Part shown: positions 35,773 to 45,909 of the stretch, one piece after another | Layout of the letters: the number at the start of each line of letters is the position of its first letter | Numbering within the stretch: position 1 is the stretch's first letter | Assembly: GCF_014697125.1 (NCBI RefSeq) | Contig: NZ_JACJRG010000006.1 | Coordinates: forward strand, 1-64,000 | Source of the DNA: Anabaena minutissima FACHB-250 | GTDB taxonomy: Bacteria; Cyanobacteriota; Cyanobacteriia; Cyanobacteriales; Nostocaceae | Direction of reading: 5' to 3' | DNA length: 64,000 nucleotides | The notes under the pieces: model-generated | What the model was told of the DNA's origin: nothing | Databases searched by the model: none | The model's input: the letters and a program-made list of their open reading frames with translations, nothing else | Made by a program: the position numbers and the translations under genes

Positions 35773-37938
35773 TTACAGACCACCAATAACGCCACCATCA
35801 TTGCGGGTAATTACTACCGTTGATGAACGGGGACGGCCAGGCAGACCATAACCTTGACTGTAAGGCCAGTGGCTGTTCTGGGTAGGATTCGCTGTAGTCC
35901 CACCATCCCCAGGGTGCTGGATGCCGACAAACATCGCTTTACCATCAGGTGTAGTAATTACACCAGTCACCTCACAATCCGTAGGGCTAGTGAGGAAACG
36001 TCTCACCTGTTTAGTATTGGGGTCAGCACAAGACATAGTATTACTACCGATGTTTACCAAGTCACCGACACCATCACCTGAGTGGTCAGTCTGAATCCAC
36101 AGACGACCGAAATCATCGAACCACAAACCATCTGGTGAACTGAGGTCATCACCTTGAATGTTGCCCCGAAGGTTGGGTTCAGGTCTGGTTTTGTCACCGG
36201 CTTCAATGAAAATATCCCATTTGAAGGTAGTAGTTGCAACACTGCGTCCATCTTCACGCCAACGAATGATGTGACCATAACGGTTGTTAGGACGTGGGTT
36301 GGCAGGATCTATACGTGGGCGCGCACTGCCTCCTGCTGTTGAACCATCTGGATTGTTAGAGGAGACTGGGTTTCCACCACGATTGCTATTATTGGTCAAG
36401 GTACAGTAGACCTCAATCTCTCTGTATCCACCAATCCGAGGACGTACAGCTACCCACTCTGGTCTATCCATCATGGTCGCGCCGACTCTATCACCAGCTT
36501 GACGTGTCTTAATCAATACTTCAGCTTGATTTCTGAAGCCGTTTTCTGGTGTCAGACCATTTTGTCCATAGACTAGAGGTATCCATTGACCAGTACCGTT
36601 GTCATTGAACTTAGCAACGTAAAGAACACCAGTATCGAGTAAATCGCGGTTAGCATCACGATTTCCAGGATTATAGGGTTGGGCGCAGACAAACTTGTAG
36701 ATATAATCGTTACGCTCGTCGTCACCCTGATAGAAGGCTACACGGTTATTATCATCAACAACAACTTGTGCGCTTTCATGCTTGAAGCGTCCCAAGGCTG
36801 TACGTTTAACTGGTGTGCTTCCGGGAGTGTATGGATCGATTTCTACTACCCAGCCGAAGGTGTGGGGTTCGAGTGGGTTGGTGCGGTTGTTGAAGCGAGG
36901 ATCAGCCTCATGCCAACGATAACCGAAACCATTAGCGGAAAGACCGTACCGATTTTGCCCTGCGAGGATTTCTGAATCTTCAATCCCTGGAGTAGAAGTT
37001 AAAGGTTCACCAAGGTTGCCGAAATAACCGTTCCAGTTTTCCTCACAGGTTAAGTAAGTACCCCAAGGAGTGTAACCATGAGCGCAGTTGTTTGCTGTAC
37101 CATAAGCGGTGAAACCGTCATTTGTGCCAATCTCAACAGAGCCGTCGGGACCAATAGCAAACTTTTTGGATTTCAATAAATCACTACCAGCCGCAGGACC
37201 GGAAATTCGCATTGGGGTATTGGCAGTAATGCGGCGACCATAAGACGAATTGCGGTTGAAAGTCCAGTCATTACCATTCTTGGTAATTTCTACAACAGAC
37301 ACGCCATGAGCAGCCTGAGACTTACGCACTTTTTGAATTGTGACTGGACTCAGACCTTCTGAACCATGCAGAATTGTTTCCTGGGTATATTCGTGGTTTA
37401 CACACAACAGGCCAGTGTTTATATCCTGATTTAAAAAGCCTCTTAATGATCTAGCTTGTGAACTTACTGTCCGACCAACAACATTCCCTCGTGATAAGGG
37501 GAAATAGTGCATACCATCAACGTGCATACCATACTGCATTTCTTGAGCCGCAGCATCTTGGGAGGCATCTGGTAACCAGTCAGGTGCGGTGGGCATGATT
37601 GGGTCTCCCCAAGCAATCAATACTTTGGCTGTGTAACCTTCAGGAACACTAACCAAATCCTTTTCTAAGAGTCCTGTAGCTGGGTTGCGTAGATTTGGCG
37701 GAATACTCTTGAAGCCAATACCAGCAAATCCTGTTCCTTTGGGAATTGGTGCTGCTTCAACACTTTGGAGAAAGCCACCAATAGAAACATCACCTAGGAC
37801 AGTTAGTACCGACGTACCCACAGCTGTCATGATGAACCGCCGACGACTCAGACTCACACGATCAATCACGTCACGGATTGACTCGTTCTTAGATGGATTG
37901 AGCGTTACATTGTTTTTCGGGTGAAAGCGTCCTTTCAT
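35773..37938 (-). CDS. phoX: PhoX-family alkaline phosphatase (DUF839), Tat-exported
   Basis: 721 residues. The N-terminus carries a twin-arginine signal, SRRRFIMTAV (residues 31-40) with a hydrophobic region after it. The body shows the PhoX pattern: GLLCVNHEYTQE, THGYTPWGTYLTCEENWNGYFGN (read as CEENWNGYFG), ESAQVVVDDNNRVAFYQGDDERNDYIYKFV (read as YQGDDERNDYIYKF) and SPDGLWFDDFGRLWIQTD. PhoX enzymes hydrolyse phosphomonoesters in the periplasm and use iron and calcium. They are classic members of the Pho regulon. A weak Pho-box-like site lies far upstream at 38323. Start ATG 37938. Confidence 0.92.
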   Translation of the reverse strand: MKGRFHPKNNVTLNPSKNESIRDVIDRVSLSRRRFIMTAVGTSVLTVLGDVSIGGFLQSVEAAPIPKGTGFAGIGFKSIPPNLRNPATGLLEKDLVSVPEGYTAKVLIAWGDPIMPTAPDWLPDASQDAAAQEMQYGMHVDGMHYFPLSRGNVVGRTVSSQARSLRGFLNQDINTGLLCVNHEYTQETILHGSEGLSPVTIQKVRKSQAAHGVSVVEITKNGNDWTFNRNSSYGRRITANTPMRISGPAAGSDLLKSKKFAIGPDGSVEIGTNDGFTAYGTANNCAHGYTPWGTYLTCEENWNGYFGNLGEPLTSTPGIEDSEILAGQNRYGLSANGFGYRWHEADPRFNNRTNPLEPHTFGWVVEIDPYTPGSTPVKRTALGRFKHESAQVVVDDNNRVAFYQGDDERNDYIYKFVCAQPYNPGNRDANRDLLDTGVLYVAKFNDNGTGQWIPLVYGQNGLTPENGFRNQAEVLIKTRQAGDRVGATMMDRPEWVAVRPRIGGYREIEVYCTLTNNSNRGGNPVSSNNPDGSTAGGSARPRIDPANPRPNNRYGHIIRWREDGRSVATTTFKWDIFIEAGDKTRPEPNLRGNIQGDDLSSPDGLWFDDFGRLWIQTDHSGDGVGDLVNIGSNTMSCADPNTKQVRRFLTSPTDCEVTGVITTPDGKAMFVGIQHPGDGGTTANPTQNSHWPYSQGYGLPGRPRSSTVVITRNDGGVIGGL

Positions 37939-38489
37939 TCTCTGTTCTCCATTTTGGGATTGACGGCTTTACTTACTGTTCAGTTCATTCTTTAAAGGAA
38001 AGAGCAATCGTAATTGTCAATAAACGCTCTAAAAAATTACGTAAAATATTCAATTTCCCTGGCTTTACAACAGTGAATGAGCAGCATAAATTACAAAATT
38101 AGAAAATATTTGATTAAGTCAGATAAACCTTGCTGTTTTCCTAGATTCATATTGAAGTAATCATAGTAATAACAGACTCACAAACCCTACCAATAGGAAG
38201 TTATTGTGTCGAATCTCATTAAATGTTTGTATTACAACATACTTTCCAAATATCTTCTAAACCTGTCAAAGCTGCTCATACTGGCAACAATTATTGAAAT
38301 TTAATCAATGATTGTTAACTCCAGGTTATATATTCATTAATTAGAGTTTATTAACAAGTATTTTTTGAGAGAAAATACTGCTCTTTTGTAAGTGTTTGTA
38401 GTAAGGACTTCAGTCCTTATCTTCCAAGGAATAAAATCCTTACTACGAACTAGGAACTGTGTTAAGTGTCGGACTGTCCTATTCTGGAG
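37939..38489. other. Divergent intergenic region between phoX and a GT2 gene
   Basis: AT-rich. On the phoX strand three weak AGGTTAAG-like units (AGGTTATA 38323, TCATTAAT 38334, AGTTTATT 38345) with 11-bp spacing could be a degenerate Pho box, but they lie about 385 bases from the start. Bases 38392-38453 are the GTTTGTAGTAAGGACT repeat module with its inverted partner (AATCCTTACTACGAAC). No gene is seen. Confidence 0.4.
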
Positions 38490-39458
38490 ATGGATAGTTC
38501 TGTTGTGGGTGAGACTGTGTTTATCAGCGTTGTGATACCAACTTATAATCGCCAGCCAATTTTAGAAAAATGCCTACAGGCTTTGGAGATGCAGCAACTA
38601 AGTGCATCAAGTGTTGTAGGTAATTATGAAGTTGTCTTAGTAGATGATGGTTCTACTGACGGTACATTGGATTGGTTAGCAGCACACAAAGAAGAGTTTC
38701 CCCATGTGCGCTGGTTTGAGCAAGACCATGCGGGGCCTGCGGCGGCGCGAAATTTGGGCGTAGAACAGGCACAAGGGGACATCATTATATTTATAGACAG
38801 TGATTTAGTCGTCCTCGAAAATTTCCTGCAAGCTCATGCAGAGGCTTTAGTGCAGGGTCAAGAGAAATTGGAGAGCGATCGCTTTTTTACCTACGGTGCA
38901 GTCATTAATACTTGCAATTTCGACAATCCCACCGCCGAACCCTATAAAATCACAGATTTCTCCGCCGCGTTTTTCGCTACAGGGAACGTCGCCATTCCTA
39001 AGCATTGGTTAAAAGAAGCCGGATTGTTTGACACTGGCTTTCAACTCTACGGTTGGGAAGATTTAGAACTTGGTGTCAGGCTGAAAAATCTAGGCTTAAA
39101 ACTGATCAAATGCCCAGCAGCCGTTGGTTATCACTGGCATCCAGCATTTAACTTAGACCAAATTCCCAACTTAATCGAGAAAGAAATTCAACGCGGTCGC
39201 ATGGGCGTTTTGTTTTATCAAAAGCACCCAACTTGGGAAGTCAAAATGATGATTCAAATGACTTGGTTCCATCGTTTACTATGGGGGCTTCTATCACTCA
39301 ACGGCGCATTAAATGAACGGACAATGACACCTTTTTTACAATGGTTGATTAATTTAGGCAAGCCACAGCTAGCTTTAGAAATTGCCCGAATTTTCCTCAA
39401 CTGGTACAACGTCAAGGGTGTCTATGAGGCTTATGCTCAATTGAGTGCTGAGTGCTGA
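38490..39458 (+). CDS. Family 2 glycosyltransferase
   Basis: About 322 residues, GT-A fold: VFISVVIPTYNRQPIL, nucleotide-sugar Asp pair in VLVDDGSTDGT, a metal-binding IFIDSDLVVL, and a late acceptor motif YGWEDLELGVRLKNLG. It transfers a sugar to an unknown acceptor, probably lipid or polysaccharide. An in-frame GTG at 38466 could be the start; ATG 38490 is closer to the conserved strand. The last residues, LSAEC and the stop, are encoded by the STRR tract that follows, so the native C-terminus has been replaced or extended by repeat sequence. Confidence 0.88.
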   Translation: MDSSVVGETVFISVVIPTYNRQPILEKCLQALEMQQLSASSVVGNYEVVLVDDGSTDGTLDWLAAHKEEFPHVRWFEQDHAGPAAARNLGVEQAQGDIIIFIDSDLVVLENFLQAHAEALVQGQEKLESDRFFTYGAVINTCNFDNPTAEPYKITDFSAAFFATGNVAIPKHWLKEAGLFDTGFQLYGWEDLELGVRLKNLGLKLIKCPAAVGYHWHPAFNLDQIPNLIEKEIQRGRMGVLFYQKHPTWEVKMMIQMTWFHRLLWGLLSLNGALNERTMTPFLQWLINLGKPQLALEIARIFLNWYNVKGVYEAYAQLSAEC

Positions 39459-39570
39459 GTGATGAGTGCTGAGTGGGGAGTGAGTGCTGAGTGCTGTAAA
39501 GCCCTGCGGGCATAGCTGCGCTTAGAGCGGTAGCGCGGCGTTTAGCCGGTGCTGAGTGCTGAGTGGGGAG
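39441..39570. repeat. STRR tract with inserted GC-rich module
   Basis: TGAGTGC heptamers at 39441-39496 and again at 39549-39570. They enclose a module TAAAGCCCTGCGGGCATAGC...GGTAGCGCGGCGTTTAGCCG. The module reappears inverted at 63287-63318, also inside STRR text. Confidence 0.8.
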
Positions 39571-39725
39571 TTATTGAATTTTGAATTTATATACCCAACA
39601 CCCAAGCATAAATGTGCTACCCTAGGGGGGTTGTCTAAAATTCCGCACATCCAGGAATTCGGGTGTTTCCAATTTGGGAGATACACCTGGGTGGAGGTTT
39701 AACCCGAATAGGAGAAAGAAAATAT

Positions 39726-40517
39726 ATGCCAGTAGTTTCATTGGCTCAAATGATGGAGTCAGGAGTTCACTTTGGGCATCAGACCCGACGCTGGAATCCG
39801 AAGATGTCTCCTTACATCTACACATCTCGTAATGGTGTACACATCATTGATTTGGTGCAAACAGCCCATTTGATGGATGATGCGTATAACTATATGCGAT
39901 CGCAAGCGGAGCAAGGTAAAAAGTTTCTCTTTGTTGGCACTAAGCGGCAAGCAGCAGGTATTATCGCCCAAGAAGCTGCCCGTTGCGGTTCTCATTATAT
40001 TAATCAACGGTGGTTGGGTGGAATGCTCACTAACTGGGCAACCATTAAAACTAGAGTAGACCGCCTCAAAGACTTGGAACGTCGGGAAGAAAACGGTGCA
40101 TTAGATTTATTGCCGAAAAAAGAAGCATCTATGCTGCGTCGCGAGATGACAAAGCTACAAAAATATTTGGGCGGCATCAAAACAATGCGGAAAGTCCCTG
40201 ATGTGGTGGTAATTGTAGACCAGCGTCGGGAATATAACGCCGTTCAAGAATGCCAAAAACTCTCAATCCCCATCGTGTCGATGCTGGATACAAATTGTGA
40301 TCCAGATGTCGTAGATATTCCCATTCCAGCAAATGACGACGCTATCAGATCAATTAAATTGATCGTTGGTAAATTGGCAGACGCTATTTATGAAGGTCGC
40401 CACGGTCAGCTAGATGCAGAAGAAGACTACGAAGACTACGACGGTGGCGAGGAAGATTACGAATACGACGAAAGTGATTACGCTGAGTCTGCTCCCGACG
40501 GAGAAGAGGGAGAATAA
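39726..40517 (+). CDS. rpsB: 30S ribosomal protein S2
   Basis: 263 residues. Seen: [27 protein letters not shown] at the N-terminus (read as [16 protein letters not shown]), [26 protein letters not shown] and [18 protein letters not shown]. An Asp/Glu/Tyr-rich tail of about 35 residues ([18 protein letters not shown]) extends the protein, as in other cyanobacteria. The frame is open to 39663 but the AGGAGAAAG ten bases before ATG 39726 and the conserved start fix it. It is followed by tsf, the usual order. Confidence 0.97.
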   Translation: MPVVSLAQMMESGVHFGHQTRRWNPKMSPYIYTSRNGVHIIDLVQTAHLMDDAYNYMRSQAEQGKKFLFVGTKRQAAGIIAQEAARCGSHYINQRWLGGMLTNWATIKTRVDRLKDLERREENGALDLLPKKEASMLRREMTKLQKYLGGIKTMRKVPDVVVIVDQRREYNAVQECQKLSIPIVSMLDTNCDPDVVDIPIPANDDAIRSIKLIVGKLADAIYEGRHGQLDAEEDYEDYDGGEEDYEYDESDYAESAPDGEEGE

Positions 40518-40864
40518 GCACAACATGAGGATGAAGCATGAACAATAAAAAGCTCACACTTCATACTTCATCTTCAAGAGTTGAAATTTCATCGTTTTTC
40601 TTCCCCAGCCCTGAGTAAGATAGAAATACTCAAAACTCTTGCATAGTGTTGAGTCCTGAGTCACGAGTGCTGAGTATGATCCCAATAGCTCAAGTTTGGA
40701 GAACTAAACAACAAAAAATTGCTTGTTTCTCTATTAAAAAAGCGCGAGCAAAGCAAATAAGTTTCAAATACTTCTAGCCTAGATACTCAGCACTCATCAC
40801 TTTTAACTCAGCACTGTTTTGGTGAGCGATTACAACTCAAGGTCAAGTTAGGAATTGAGGCAAC
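40518..40864. other. rpsB-tsf intergenic region
   Basis: A long-loop inverted repeat AGGATGAAGCATGA (40528-40541) / TCATACTTCATCTT (40561-40574) follows the rpsB stop and may terminate or stabilise the transcript. Short STRR pieces occur at 40651-40677 and, inverted, at 40781-40816. No gene is seen. Confidence 0.5.
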
Positions 40865-41806
40865 ATGGCGGAAATATCTGCAAAACTCGTCCAAGAGCTA
40901 CGCCAAAAAACTGGTGCAGGCATGATGGACTGCAAAAAGGCACTGAAAGAAACTGAAGGCGATATAGAACTAGCTACAGACTGGCTACGGAAAAAAGGCA
41001 TCGCCTCTGCGGGTAAAAAAAGCGATCGCATTGCGGCAGAAGGTCTGGTAGAAACCTACATTCAACCGGATGGCAAAGTCGGCGTACTCATTGAAGTGAA
41101 CTGCCAAACAGATTTTGTTGCCCGTAACGATGCTTTTAAAGCTCTAGTTAAAAGTCTAGCCCAGCAAGCCGCTACTGCTGATAGTGTTGAGTCTTTGCTA
41201 GCTCAACCCTACATTGAAGATAATAACGTCACCGTAGATGAATTCATCAAGCAAACCACTGCTAGTTTAGGTGAAAACATTCAGGTACGTCGCTTTGTGA
41301 ATTACGCCATCGGCGATACACCAGGAGTAGTCGATAGCTATATTCATACTGGTGGTAGAGTTGGTGTGTTAGTCGAGCTGAATTCTCAATCTGAAGCAGC
41401 TGCTAGCAACGAAGAATTCCAAGCATTGGCTCGGAACGCCGCAATGCAAGTTGCAGCTTGTCCCAATGTGGAATATGTCAGTGTAGACCAAATTCCTGCC
41501 GCATTTGTCAACAAAGAAAAAGACATCGAAATGGGCAAGGATGACTTGGCTAACAAACCAGAAAACATCAGAGAAAAAATCGTTCAGGGACGAATTGAAA
41601 AACGCCTGAAAGAAATGACTTTGCTAGACCAACCTTACATTCGCGACCAAAGTATTTCTGTAGAAGACTTAATGAAGCAAGTGAAGGGCAAAGTCGGCGA
41701 AGATATCTCAGCACGCCGCTTTGTTCGCTATATCCTAGGCGAAGGCATTGAAAAGCAAGAAAGCAATTTTGCTGAAGAAGTTGCGGCTCAAATGGGTGCG
41801 AAGTAG
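40865..41806 (+). CDS. tsf: Translation elongation factor Ts
   Basis: 313 residues. It recycles EF-Tu from GDP to GTP. The N-terminal UBA-like part has [22 protein letters not shown] (read as [15 protein letters not shown]). A core duplication is visible as two copies of [17 protein letters not shown] / [17 protein letters not shown], and [12 protein letters not shown] closes it. The stop codon TAG is immediately followed by STRR heptamers and a terminator at 42002. Confidence 0.96.
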   Translation: MAEISAKLVQELRQKTGAGMMDCKKALKETEGDIELATDWLRKKGIASAGKKSDRIAAEGLVETYIQPDGKVGVLIEVNCQTDFVARNDAFKALVKSLAQQAATADSVESLLAQPYIEDNNVTVDEFIKQTTASLGENIQVRRFVNYAIGDTPGVVDSYIHTGGRVGVLVELNSQSEAAASNEEFQALARNAAMQVAACPNVEYVSVDQIPAAFVNKEKDIEMGKDDLANKPENIREKIVQGRIEKRLKEMTLLDQPYIRDQSISVEDLMKQVKGKVGEDISARRFVRYILGEGIEKQESNFAEEVAAQMGAK

Positions 41807-41988
41807 TGCTGAGTGCTGAGTGCTGAGTGCTGAGTAGTGAGTAGTGAAGTAGTAAGTTAAAAGACTTCTACAATGCTTAGGGTTGACATCAAATACAAGC
41901 ACATAAGTATTGAGAAATGATAGAATCACCCGTTACTCATAACTCAGCACTCACAACTCACAACTCAGCACTCACAACTCAGCACTCG
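41806..41988. repeat. STRR tracts after tsf, opposite orientations
   Basis: TGAGTGC heptamers at 41806-41850 directly after the stop. Complementary heptamers (CACTCACAACTCA type) at 41934-41988. The pair could fold into a large hairpin like the one upstream of dnaA. Confidence 0.85.
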
Positions 41989-42001
41989 TTACTTTTTACG
42001 G

Positions 42002-42034
42002 ACAGGTCAAGCAAATAGCCTGACCTGTATTTTA
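42002..42034 (+). terminator. tsf intrinsic terminator
   Basis: ACAGGTCA (42002-42009) and TGACCTGT (42021-42028) form an 8-bp stem over an 11-base loop. ATTTTATTT follows. Confidence 0.75.
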
Positions 42035-42101
42035 TTTAAAATTTTAAAGAATATAGATAATTACATACATTTGTACTATTAAGGCTCAAGTGGATAAAGA
42101 T

Positions 42102-42995
42102 ATGGCCAGAGCAATTGAGCGAATTGAACGGGATATTGCGGTGTTGCAAGAAGCGATTCAAGCGATCGCCACAGAACTCCAAAGTGCTTATACTAATTAT
42201 TTAGCAGCCTTGGGTCAAGCACTACGAAAACAGTTAATTCTGGCAAGTTACCACCTATGTACCCAAGGGTATCCCGAAAATTTTCTGAAGTTGTCATTAA
42301 ATCAGCGACAAAAATTACAACAAAGTATCCGCAATTTGGGTCAACAAGCAGCAGAGGTATTACTTACTCATCTGATGATTGAGGAAGATGTAGAAATAAT
42401 TACAACTTCCGACACCGTTGAAGATGAGGAAGATATTGACAGCATGGAGAATGAGGCAGATGAAGAAGTCACATCTGGCTTATTATCCTCAGATATTGAA
42501 CAATCTCCTGATTCTGCTCCTGAACCTCATATTTTTGACATTTCTAACCCAATCGAATTAGCAAAATGGCAACAGCACGTAGAAGCTGAAACCCAACGCA
42601 CCCTGAGAAAAGTTTCCCATGAAGCTAATTTGATCTTACAAAAAGCTGGAGTTTTGCCGCAAAAATTACCAGAACCCATTTTAGAAGCCGCCGCCGCCGC
42701 CGCCTCGGAAGCTTCAGCAGAAATGATGCCAGGGCCGCCTAACATCTTAAACTTAGTTATTGAAATTGAAGATGAGCAAGATGTGGAAGAATCCAGCTTA
42801 ACCCGAATTATGACTATTAATTTGCGGTTAGGAGAAATAGAATTTGCTGATGCGACACTTGCTGCTAGTCGCAAGCAAATTCGTGACATTTTAGTACAAC
42901 TGAATAAACTAGGAAGAGAGTATCAAAGAAAGCAAAGGGAACGCTCAATTGCAGAAGCAGAAGCTGCATGGCGAGCTAGTTGGTATGACAATTAA
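42102..42995 (+). CDS. Conserved cyanobacterial coiled-coil protein
   Basis: About 297 residues. The N-terminal 90 are helical with coiled-coil periodicity (RAIERIERDIAVLQEAIQAI). A Glu/Asp-rich disordered middle (about 105-150) follows, then a segment with AAAAAASEASAEMMPGPP and a C-terminal helical, basic region (KQIRDILVQLNKLGREYQRKQRERS). It resembles proteins found between tsf and recG in other Nostocales. Function unknown. GTG 42090 is an alternative start. Confidence 0.65.
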   Translation: MARAIERIERDIAVLQEAIQAIATELQSAYTNYLAALGQALRKQLILASYHLCTQGYPENFLKLSLNQRQKLQQSIRNLGQQAAEVLLTHLMIEEDVEIITTSDTVEDEEDIDSMENEADEEVTSGLLSSDIEQSPDSAPEPHIFDISNPIELAKWQQHVEAETQRTLRKVSHEANLILQKAGVLPQKLPEPILEAAAAAASEASAEMMPGPPNILNLVIEIEDEQDVEESSLTRIMTINLRLGEIEFADATLAASRKQIRDILVQLNKLGREYQRKQRERSIAEAEAAWRASWYDN

Positions 42996-43051
42996 TAAGA
43001 GGGGACTAGGGACTGGGGACTGGGGAAGAGATTTGAAATTTTGAATTTTAA

Positions 43052-45523
43052 ATGACTAACGATCAGCCAGATTGGATACGCTTACATAAAGCCTTGGCAG
43101 TAGAAGCAGAACACGGCTTTACAGACTTGGTGGGTAGACAATACCGCTTCAGTGAATTTCTCAGCCTGACATTTGGGAAATTCCCTACAAGTTTACCGCC
43201 AATGGAACGCCGACGCTGGCAAGAACTGGCAGTGCAGTTTGCTAATTATCCCAATCTGCAACTGAAAGAGCGTCAACATTTAATAGCGGAAACGCGAAGA
43301 TATCTTTATCAACTGGAAAAAGAGCAGGGGAGCAGGGGAGCAGAGGAGCAGGGGAGAAGTTATAAATCTAAAGTGCCTAATTCTGCGCCGCTTGTAGCGG
43401 AAGTTAGCCGGAGGTTAGCTCCCAAAATTGACCAAAAACTCAGCGATTTACCAGAAATAGGGATTCGTAAAGCCGATAAATTGGCGGCGTTGGGTTTGTA
43501 TACTGTGCGCGATTTACTGTTTTACTACCCCCGTGACCATATTGACTATGCCCGTCAGGTGAATATCCGGGAGTTGCAGGGGGGTGAAACGGTGACAATT
43601 GTGGCTACAGTCAAACGTTGCAACTGTTTTACTAGCCCCAAAAATCAAAAATTATTGATTTTAGAATTAGTCCTCAAAGATAATACGGGTCAAATTAAGG
43701 TAGGTCGTTTTTGGGCGGGGGCGCGTTTTACTAGTCGTGCTTGGCAAGAAACTCTAAAACGACGCTACCCAGTGGGGAGTGTGGTGGCGGCTTGTGGGTT
43801 AGTTAAAGGTAGTAAATACGGCTTGACTCTGGATAACCCTGAGTTGGAAGTGCTGGCAAATCCAGGGGATAGCATTGAATCCCTAACTATGGGGCGGGTA
43901 GTACCAATTTATGCTCTCACTGAGGGAGTGATGGCGAATATGGTACGAGAGGCGGTAATTGCGGTTTTACCTGCGGCGGCGCAACTGAAAGACCCATTGC
44001 CCAAAGGTTTGCGAGAAAAGTATGGTTTGATGGAATTAAAGGATGCGATCGCGAATATCCATTTCCCTGATGATAGCGATACTCTCAAAACTGCCCGTCG
44101 TCGCTTGGTATTTGATGAATTTTTCTACCTACAACTAGGTTTACTACAACGTCAGCAGCAAGCCAAAGCTATCCAAACTAGTGCTATTCTCGCTCCCAAA
44201 GGACAGTTAATTGAAAAATTCTACGAAGTCCTACCATTTCAACTCACCGGCGCACAGCAACGAGTTCTGAATGATATCCTCAACGACCTGCAAAAAAACA
44301 CACCGATGAATCGGCTGGTACAGGGTGATGTGGGTTCAGGTAAAACTGTCGTGGCTGTGGTGGCAATTTTAGCCGCCATTCAATCTGGCTACCAAGCCGC
44401 CTTAATGGCCCCGACAGAAGTTTTGGCAGAGCAGCATTATCGTAAGTTAGTTAGCTGGTTTAACCTGTTACATTTGCCAGTGGAATTACTTACAGGCTCA
44501 ACCAAAACTGTGAAACGGCGAGAAATCCATTCACAGCTAGTAACTGGTGAATTACCCTTACTAGTGGGAACTCACGCCTTAATTCAAGACACTGTAAACT
44601 TTCAGCGATTGGGATTAGTGGTAATTGATGAGCAGCATCGTTTTGGAGTAAAACAACGGGCGTTGTTACAACAAAAAGGCGAACAACCCCATGTATTAAC
44701 TATGACTGCTACCCCTATCCCCCGCACATTGGCGTTAACTGTACATGGGGATTTGGATGTTAGCCAAATTGATGAGTTACCACCGGGACGACAAGCAATT
44801 CAAACGACTGCATTGACCAGTCAGCAACGCACCTCTGCTTATGACCTGATGCGGCGAGAAATTGCCCAAGGTAGGCAAGTTTATGTAGTATTACCCTTGG
44901 TGGAAGAATCAGAGAAACTAGATTTGCGATCGGCGGTGGAAGAACACCAAAAGCTGAAAGAAAGCATTTTTCCAGAGTTTCAGGTAGGGTTGTTGCATGG
45001 GCGCATGAGTTCGGCTGAGAAGGACGAAGCCATTACTAAGTTCCGTGATAATCAAACGCAGATTTTAGTTTCTACTACTGTTGTGGAAGTTGGTGTAGAT
45101 GTACCTAATGCAACAGTGATGCTCATTGAAAATGCGGAGCGATTTGGTTTGTCACAACTGCACCAATTGCGAGGACGGGTTGGCCGGGGTGCAGCTAAAT
45201 CCTACTGTTTATTAATGAGTAGTTCCAAAAGTCCTGATGCTCAACAACGATTAAAAGTTTTGGAACAGTCCCAAGATGGCTTTTTCATTTCGGAAATGGA
45301 TATGCGGTTTCGGGGGCCGGGAGAGGTTTTAGGGACTCGCCAATCAGGGGTGGCGGATTTTACTTTGGCTAGTTTAGTAGAAGATGAGGAAGTTTTATTG
45401 TTAGCAAGGCAAGCGGCTGAGAAAGTAATAGAAATAGATGCTAGTTTAGAGCGTTGGACTTTAATGAAGGCAGAGTTGAAATATCGCTATGAACGTTTGA
45501 TGGGTGGTGCTATTTTAACTTGA
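43052..45523 (+). CDS. recG: ATP-dependent DNA helicase RecG
   Basis: 823 residues. RecG reverses stalled forks and processes Holliday junctions. Seen: an N-terminal cyanobacterial extension, the wedge/OB domain (VRDLLFYYPRDHIDYAR, VTIVATVKRC), Walker A VQGDVGSGKTVVA, the DEQH box VVIDEQHRFGVKQRA, motif III TMTATPIPRTLAL, and the helicase C signature FGLSQLHQLRGRVGRG. Near residue 90 an insert EKEQGSRGAEEQGRSYK is coded by the intergenic-type repeat GGAGCAGGGGAGCA, in frame. Otherwise it has the normal features of the family. Confidence 0.96.
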   Translation: MTNDQPDWIRLHKALAVEAEHGFTDLVGRQYRFSEFLSLTFGKFPTSLPPMERRRWQELAVQFANYPNLQLKERQHLIAETRRYLYQLEKEQGSRGAEEQGRSYKSKVPNSAPLVAEVSRRLAPKIDQKLSDLPEIGIRKADKLAALGLYTVRDLLFYYPRDHIDYARQVNIRELQGGETVTIVATVKRCNCFTSPKNQKLLILELVLKDNTGQIKVGRFWAGARFTSRAWQETLKRRYPVGSVVAACGLVKGSKYGLTLDNPELEVLANPGDSIESLTMGRVVPIYALTEGVMANMVREAVIAVLPAAAQLKDPLPKGLREKYGLMELKDAIANIHFPDDSDTLKTARRRLVFDEFFYLQLGLLQRQQQAKAIQTSAILAPKGQLIEKFYEVLPFQLTGAQQRVLNDILNDLQKNTPMNRLVQGDVGSGKTVVAVVAILAAIQSGYQAALMAPTEVLAEQHYRKLVSWFNLLHLPVELLTGSTKTVKRREIHSQLVTGELPLLVGTHALIQDTVNFQRLGLVVIDEQHRFGVKQRALLQQKGEQPHVLTMTATPIPRTLALTVHGDLDVSQIDELPPGRQAIQTTALTSQQRTSAYDLMRREIAQGRQVYVVLPLVEESEKLDLRSAVEEHQKLKESIFPEFQVGLLHGRMSSAEKDEAITKFRDNQTQILVSTTVVEVGVDVPNATVMLIENAERFGLSQLHQLRGRVGRGAAKSYCLLMSSSKSPDAQQRLKVLEQSQDGFFISEMDMRFRGPGEVLGTRQSGVADFTLASLVEDEEVLLLARQAAEKVIEIDASLERWTLMKAELKYRYERLMGGAILT

Positions 45524-45909
45524 TTGGGTGTGAATTGAGGTGGAAGTTTAAACGCAGAGGGGCGAGGAGGTAAGCGCAAAGTTACGCCGAGAATTTGCTA
45601 ACTTCTGTAGTCAGTTATGCTCAAATAAGCTGGAGATAGATGCTGATAATAGTAGAATTTACAGCTAATTAAAAATCATGGCGATATAGTGAACTTATAT
45701 GGAAAAGTCAAAATATTGTACATTTTCCATCAAAACCTATGCGGTTAAACAAATTCCGAGTTAGGATTGTTGTTTAGCGGTGCTTTAATTCAATATCGAG
45801 TTCAATTTTTGGAATTTTATGGACAAAAGTCCACTAGATGGCAGTATCATCCTCCTCTGAGTTGGCGAGATAGTCTCCCAACGCGGGGGAGACTATAGGA
45901 GGTAGTATC
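45524..45909 (+). promoter_or_regulatory. mgtE leader with possible Shine-Dalgarno-sequestering hairpin
   Basis: A 9-bp perfect stem TAGTCTCCC (45871-45879) / GGGAGACTA (45887-45895) sits directly before the ribosome-binding site AGGAGG (45897-45902). CCTCCT at 45851-45856 is exactly complementary to that site and flanks the hairpin. AGTATCAT is repeated at 45843-45850 and 45904-45911. An RNA switch is possible. I do not see the M-box Mg2+ riboswitch pattern. The earlier part of the gap is AT-rich with no gene. Confidence 0.5.

Noticed and set aside
45524..45909. M-box (ykoK) magnesium riboswitch before mgtE
   Set aside because: The conserved M-box core sequences were not found; only the hairpin near the ribosome site is supported.
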